Shown one piece after another: positions 36,790 to 64,000 of a stretch of 64,000 nucleotides of DNA (its first letter is position 1; each line of letters opens with the position of its first letter). Below the pieces are notes generated by a model. It did not search any database. It was not told the origin of the DNA and was given only the letters and a program-made list of their open reading frames with translations. A program made the position numbers and the translations under genes. Source of the stretch: Lucifuga dentata (taxonomy: Eukaryota; Chordata; Actinopteri; Ophidiiformes; Bythitidae); NCBI GenBank assembly GCA_014773175.1, contig VXCM01000943.1, forward strand, positions 62,001 to 126,000, written 5' to 3'.

Positions 36790-36813
36790 GGAGAGAGAGA
36801 GAGAGAGAGAGAG
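36790..36813. repeat. (GA)n microsatellite
   Basis: A short pure AG run. Confidence 0.9.
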
Positions 36814-37031
36814 GTTGACTATAAATGGGAGACAACCAGAGCATAGCTGTAGAACTGCTACAGCTGTCTATACCAAGATAGAGGAACAGCAATCCAGGGA
36901 AGCTGCCCACACACCCTGACACACACCCAACTACACAGTGCTATAAGCACACACAAACATGTTTTGGTTCAAAGCATAATACAGATTATCACACACAACA
37001 CCCAGACTCAGGTAAAGCTTAATCAACAATG

Positions 37032-37630
37032 CCAAAACAGGTATCCATCCATCCATCCATCCATCCATCCATTTTCTGCTGCTTATTTGGGGTCATGGTG
37101 GCAGCAAGCCAAGCAAGGCAGCCCAGATTTCCCTCTCCCCAGGCCACATCGTCCAGTTTCTCCCAGGAGACTCAGAAGTGATTCCAGGCCAGATGGAATA
37201 TGTAATCCCTCCAGCATGTTGTGGGTCTGCCCCAGGGTCTCCTCCCAGTTAGGATGCCCGGAAAACCTCCAAAGGGAGGCATCCAGGAGGCATCATAATC
37301 AGATGCCCGAACCACCTCAACTGGCTCCTTTCAATGCAAAGGAGCAACGGTTCTACTTTGAGCCTCTCCCAGATGTCAGTGCTCCTCACCCTATCCCTAA
37401 GGGTGAGCCCAGCCACCCTTTGAAGAAAACTAATTTCGGCAGTTGTATTCACAATCTCATTCTTTCAGTCACTACCCAAAGCTCATGTGAATAATGAGGA
37501 CTGGAATGTAGATCGACTGGTAAATTAAGAGCATTGCCTTCAAACTCAGCTCTCTCTTCAGCATGACAGTTCGGTGTGATGCCCGCTTTATTTCAGATGA
37601 TGCACCACTCCACGGGTCAATCTCACGGTG
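37032..37630 (-). mobile_element. 3' fragment of a non-LTR retrotransposon with (TGGA)n tail
   Basis: The minus strand at about 37452-37249 encodes LRDRVRSTDIWERLKVEPLL and IERSQLRWFGHLIMMPPGCL, the C-terminal part after the reverse transcriptase in a common fish LINE. It continues to a (TGGA)n tail at about 37072-37032. A related upstream part extends to about 37630. Frames are broken and the RT core is absent. Confidence 0.75.
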
Positions 37631-37639
37631 TCATAGTTC

Positions 37640-38145
37640 TGCATGTCTGGTCAGCCACTCACCTGCCATTTCTGCCTGCCTGGTCCTCAGCTACTCACCT
37701 GCCATTTCTGCCTGCCTGGTCTTCAGCTCCTCGCCTCCGTTCATCAGCCTGATTCATTTCAGGTTTGGATGCTGTCACCAATTAGCACCAATCAGGCATG
37801 GATTTAAGCCCCAGTCTCACACTCACCCTTTGCCAGATTGTTCTTTGCCATCCCCGATGCGAGACATTCGAGCGTTTATTTGTGGACTGACATTCTGTTA
37901 CCGACTCGGCCTGTCTTGGACAATCCTGCTTGTCGTTTTCCCTGGAAACCACCTCTGCCTTCTGTCCCCGACTCCGATTCTGGTTCCTGCGACTGGGTTC
38001 CCCGTCTGTCAGTTTCTGTGTAGGCGCTTTGTCCTGCCTGTTGTTCTGCCTGCTTCTGTGTTGGACTGAGAACTCCATTAAAGAACTTAACTTGTCAAAG
38101 TTGTACTGTGTGCTGCATTTGGGTCCAAACCCCACCCGTCACACA
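37640..38145 (+). mobile_element. Possible LTR-like retroelement fragment
   Basis: Pyrimidine-rich, proline/serine-like sequence with a 36-bp tandem duplication (37665-37736) and ATTAAAG at 38077. It ends GTGTGCTGCATTTGGGTCC ... CCCGTCACACA, the style of a fish retroelement 3' end. It abuts the LINE fragment at 37032-37630. The 168-residue ORF across it looks accidental. Confidence 0.4.
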
Positions 38146-39261
38146 CGGTCCTTTTTGTCCTCACTCGTGAACAAGACCCTGAGATAGTTAAACTCCTTCT
38201 CTTGGGCAGCAACTCGCTCTGAACCTCAGAGGGAGCAATCCACCGTTTTCTGGCAGTGTCTGGCAGCCTCAGATTTGGAAAGGTGTTCTACAGGTAATTG
38301 TTAGGGTGTGGCCAGTGTCTTAAAAAAGCCTATAATGTTTTCCCTTCACCTTGTAACAGAAATACTATGTAATGGTACAAATATGGCATTATTTTCAATA
38401 AGCAGCAAGTTATTTTAGTCTGTGTGCATGGCTAAATGACTGCAAGGCTTGCCTCTGCCATCATTCTTGGGTGCTGTCGGGCATTGGTGTGACAATGTAG
38501 ACATGATCTGGGTGACAGCGTCAGCACTGGCATGAATAATTCACAGTGTTCTGGGTGGTGTGCTGCTCCAAATGGCAAATGCAGACTGCAGCAGAAGTTG
38601 CCCTTGCTGTCTCTCTCTCTAGGTTGTCAAAAACTGCTTTGGTATTTTAATAAAATGTAGTTAATTCGGCACCATCTGTTGATCAAAACTGACACATCTG
38701 CACAGCAATGGTTTAAATGTCTTTGAATGGGAACAGGTGTTCTATTTGTTAAGTTTGTAACTAATATTTAAGGTTACTCCTCTGTCTTCTTCTTGGTATC
38801 TTATTCTGTGGCCTTCAGAAGTCAAAACCATGTATTTTCTTTCTTTTTTTTTTTTTTTTNTTTTTTTTTTTTTTTATTTAAAACACCTTTGTTTAGCCTG
38901 GACTAATTATATTTCCAAGCACGCTTTAAAGCCAAGTCTGAATTACAGTTGAATTATTTTGAGGGCAGTATCTTAAATTGTGTGTTTTTAAATTATTTCC
39001 AATAAAAATTAACCAGTACTTGGCAGTTACCAGGCTAAGATTTGAAGATGTTTTGTTTCAAGCATTAATAGGGAATCAGAGAATTAACCAGAACGGTTGT
39101 ATTTTTCTGTTAATGATAGGGTCTCAATGGAAAGTATAAAAGGAATGTAGGTTACAGAAAGTGGGACAAAGGAGAGAGAGAGGGAATGAAACAGTCAAGA
39201 AAAGGGAAGAACAAGCTTGAACACTGAGTCAAGTCAGATGTGTGCAAACATGACTAAGGAC

Positions 39262-39267
39262 TTTATT
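39262..39267 (-). promoter_or_regulatory. dscam: Candidate dscam polyadenylation signal
   Basis: On the minus strand AATAAA lies about 800 bp beyond the dscam stop (GTTAATAAAGTCC). The stretch 39268-40063 has no repeats apart from short runs and would be the 3' UTR. Other, more distal sites are possible. Confidence 0.25.
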
Positions 39268-40063
39268 AACCAAATCATTTTCCCCATAACCACAAATAAA
39301 AGTGATCTCTTTATATATATTCACATTGTATAATTTCATATTGTGACAAAAAAATTCTCTTTTTTGGATTTCCAGCCATTCCTATTAATTGTCATTTGAT
39401 CAGTCGCCATGCAGTCGTCAGAAAGGTTGAAAAACATTACGATTGGTCGGCATTGGCGGTTGCATCCAGCATCACTCTTCTTCTCCTCTATTGGCTCTTC
39501 ATAGTGCTGAAAACCCCTCAGTTACCCAATCACAGATTTCATCACACTGCAACAATAAAACAAAAATAAATTACGAAAGCAATGTTCTCCAGAGTCCTCC
39601 TCCCTTTCCCTTTGTTTATAGATATTTTCTGTTTTTATATAATAATAGTAATAATAATAATAACTATAATTATCCTTGATATAAATTCAATAGTATTTTT
39701 TTTCTCTTTCTCAAATTTTAAATAAATCATTTTGGCAATCCTCATATGTTGTCACTTTAGAATAAAAGAATACTCAAGTAGAAAATAAAAACAGAAAATT
39801 CATCAGACGAGGAGCAAAGTGTGAGAGAATGAGAAGTGTGAGAGCAACAGAGAAGAGCGAGAGAGGAAAGTAAGAAAAGAGTGAAAGAAAGAAAGACAGA
39901 CTCAAAGAAAAGCATCCACTGCAGATGCATGTTGGAAACGGCTCTATATACAACAGTTTCTGTTGTGAAAAATGTCCATCCATTGCCCGTTGTCTGTCTC
40001 TTGTCCTTTCTCCTCCAGTGTCTGCAGTAGGTGGTCTGAAGCAGTCCAGTGTGAGTCCCAGTG

Positions 40064-63183
<23,120 letters not shown>

Positions 63184-64000
63184 CTAAAAAGACACACCAC
63201 ACCGGGCATTCAGGTGAGTAGAGAGCTGGGAATCCAAAATTATTATTATTATTTTTTTTTTAATCCCAAGTGATTCTTAGTGTAAAGGACTGGTGATTTT
63301 GCATGTTTGAGCTCAATAAATACAACCTACATACATATTACATTACTACCAACCATTTCCCAAAACATAGTACTGAAGCAGTAAATTTAAAAAAAATTGG
63401 TTTGCCATTGGTTTCAGTTTATCCCAATACACTGTAAAAAATAAATTTATCCAGACTTGAAACATCCTTGAGATAAGTAATCCATAACAGTAGTATCTTT
63501 TTTTTTAAATTAATTAATTGAAGTTACTTAATTTAACCAATCCAACACAGAGCTACATGGAAGAAAATGTATGTCTCCACCAGGGAATATCGTCCCAGGA
63601 GAAGATGGCTGTTACTGAGAAATTAAAAAGACCATGCCTTCTACAATTGTGCATTGCAAGTGTTAACAGGTGAAACATTGATTTTTAAGGTGAATGTATC
63701 ATCTGAAGATTTGATTTTGAAAAATTAGGGGATTTGGCAAAATAACACAAAAACTAAAATATGGTTTTATGTTTTATTAAATGGTTGTCAGTAACATAAC
63801 CTGTATGAAGATATCTACTGGGCTCAAACATGCAAAATCACCAGGTATGGTCCTTTAGAGGGGGCAGTCTACTCATTTTAAATGCTTTTTTCTTTACTTA
63901 TTACTGAGATAAAGTAAAGAGATAGTCAAAGCTCTGGTGGGATTTTATTTAAAATCATGTGAGACACAACTAGTCAGTTATCTCTGGGCAAATATCCCTT
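63184..64000 (-). other. dscam: dscam intron, continues past the window
   Basis: Mostly filled by the MITE at 63286-63854. The next upstream exon is not reached. Confidence 0.8.
63286..63854. mobile_element. TTAA-type inverted-repeat MITE, copy 5
   Basis: Starts AGGACTGGTGATTTTGCATG and ends CACCAGGTATGGTCCT. Flanks are GTAA and TTAG, so each differs from TTAA at one base. The arms TTTGAGCTCAATAAATAC and TACTGGGCTCAAACATGC are inverse copies. 569 bp, in the dscam intron upstream of the Ig9 exon. Confidence 0.8.

Larger units (their letters stand above)
19230..39261. other. pcp4-dscam intergenic region, including 3' UTRs
   Basis: About 20 kb with no supported gene between two convergent transcription units. 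Repeats listed separately take up much of 21.8-22.3, 24.1-26.2, 30.6-36.4 and 37.0-38.2 kb. The rest (for example 19.8-21.8, 22.3-24.1, 26.2-30.6 kb) is AT-rich with only short, unrelated ORFs, and I see nothing functional in it. Confidence 0.7.

Noticed and set aside
37563..38069. 168-residue plus-strand ORF
   Set aside because: It lies in an LTR-like repeat with a 36-bp tandem duplication, with no recognisable domain.

Overview
The window looks like nuclear DNA from a ray-finned (teleost) fish. Genes are split by short GT-AG introns, and the non-coding DNA is dense in (CA)n and (GA)n microsatellites, fish-type LINE fragments and small DNA transposons. There is no bacterial or organellar gene content. 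I cannot name the species.

Two conserved neural genes are present and face each other tail to tail. On the plus strand is pcp4 (PEP-19, a small IQ-motif calmodulin regulator). Its second and third coding exons lie at 9205-9256 and 19093-19229. The first coding exon, expected to encode only about three residues, was not found and probably lies left of the window. On the minus strand is the 3' two thirds of dscam (Down syndrome cell adhesion molecule). There are 21 consecutive coding exons from 63183 down to the stop codon at 40064. They encode 1223 residues: the end of Ig9, FN1 to FN4, Ig10, FN5 and FN6, one transmembrane helix and the whole cytoplasmic tail ending in a PDZ-binding TLV. Every exon junction keeps frame. 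The same neighbour pair in the same convergent arrangement is known from human 21q22.2, which supports dscam over its paralogue dscaml1.

Layout: 1-9204, sequence upstream of pcp4 exon 2 (intron 1 and/or upstream DNA); 9257-19092, pcp4 intron 2; 19230-40063, pcp4 3' end, about 20 kb of repeat-rich intergenic DNA, and the dscam 3' UTR; 40064-63183, dscam; 63184-64000, a dscam intron. Upstream dscam exons lie beyond 64000.

The accessory content is all mobile-element related. It includes: a 5'-truncated LINE with an unbroken 408-codon reverse transcriptase ORF and a visible 10-bp target duplication inside the last dscam intron; a decayed CR1/Rex1-like LINE nested in an older repeat; at least five copies of one inverted-repeat MITE family bounded by TTAA; a remnant with long inverted arms around a broken BED-finger transposase piece; and several strong palindromes. 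Two single-N gaps sit between exact local duplications, which look like assembly faults. I found no convincing new biological system. The points most worth following are the TTAA MITE family, the young LINE insertion, and a Gly/Ser-rich insertion in the dscam tail.
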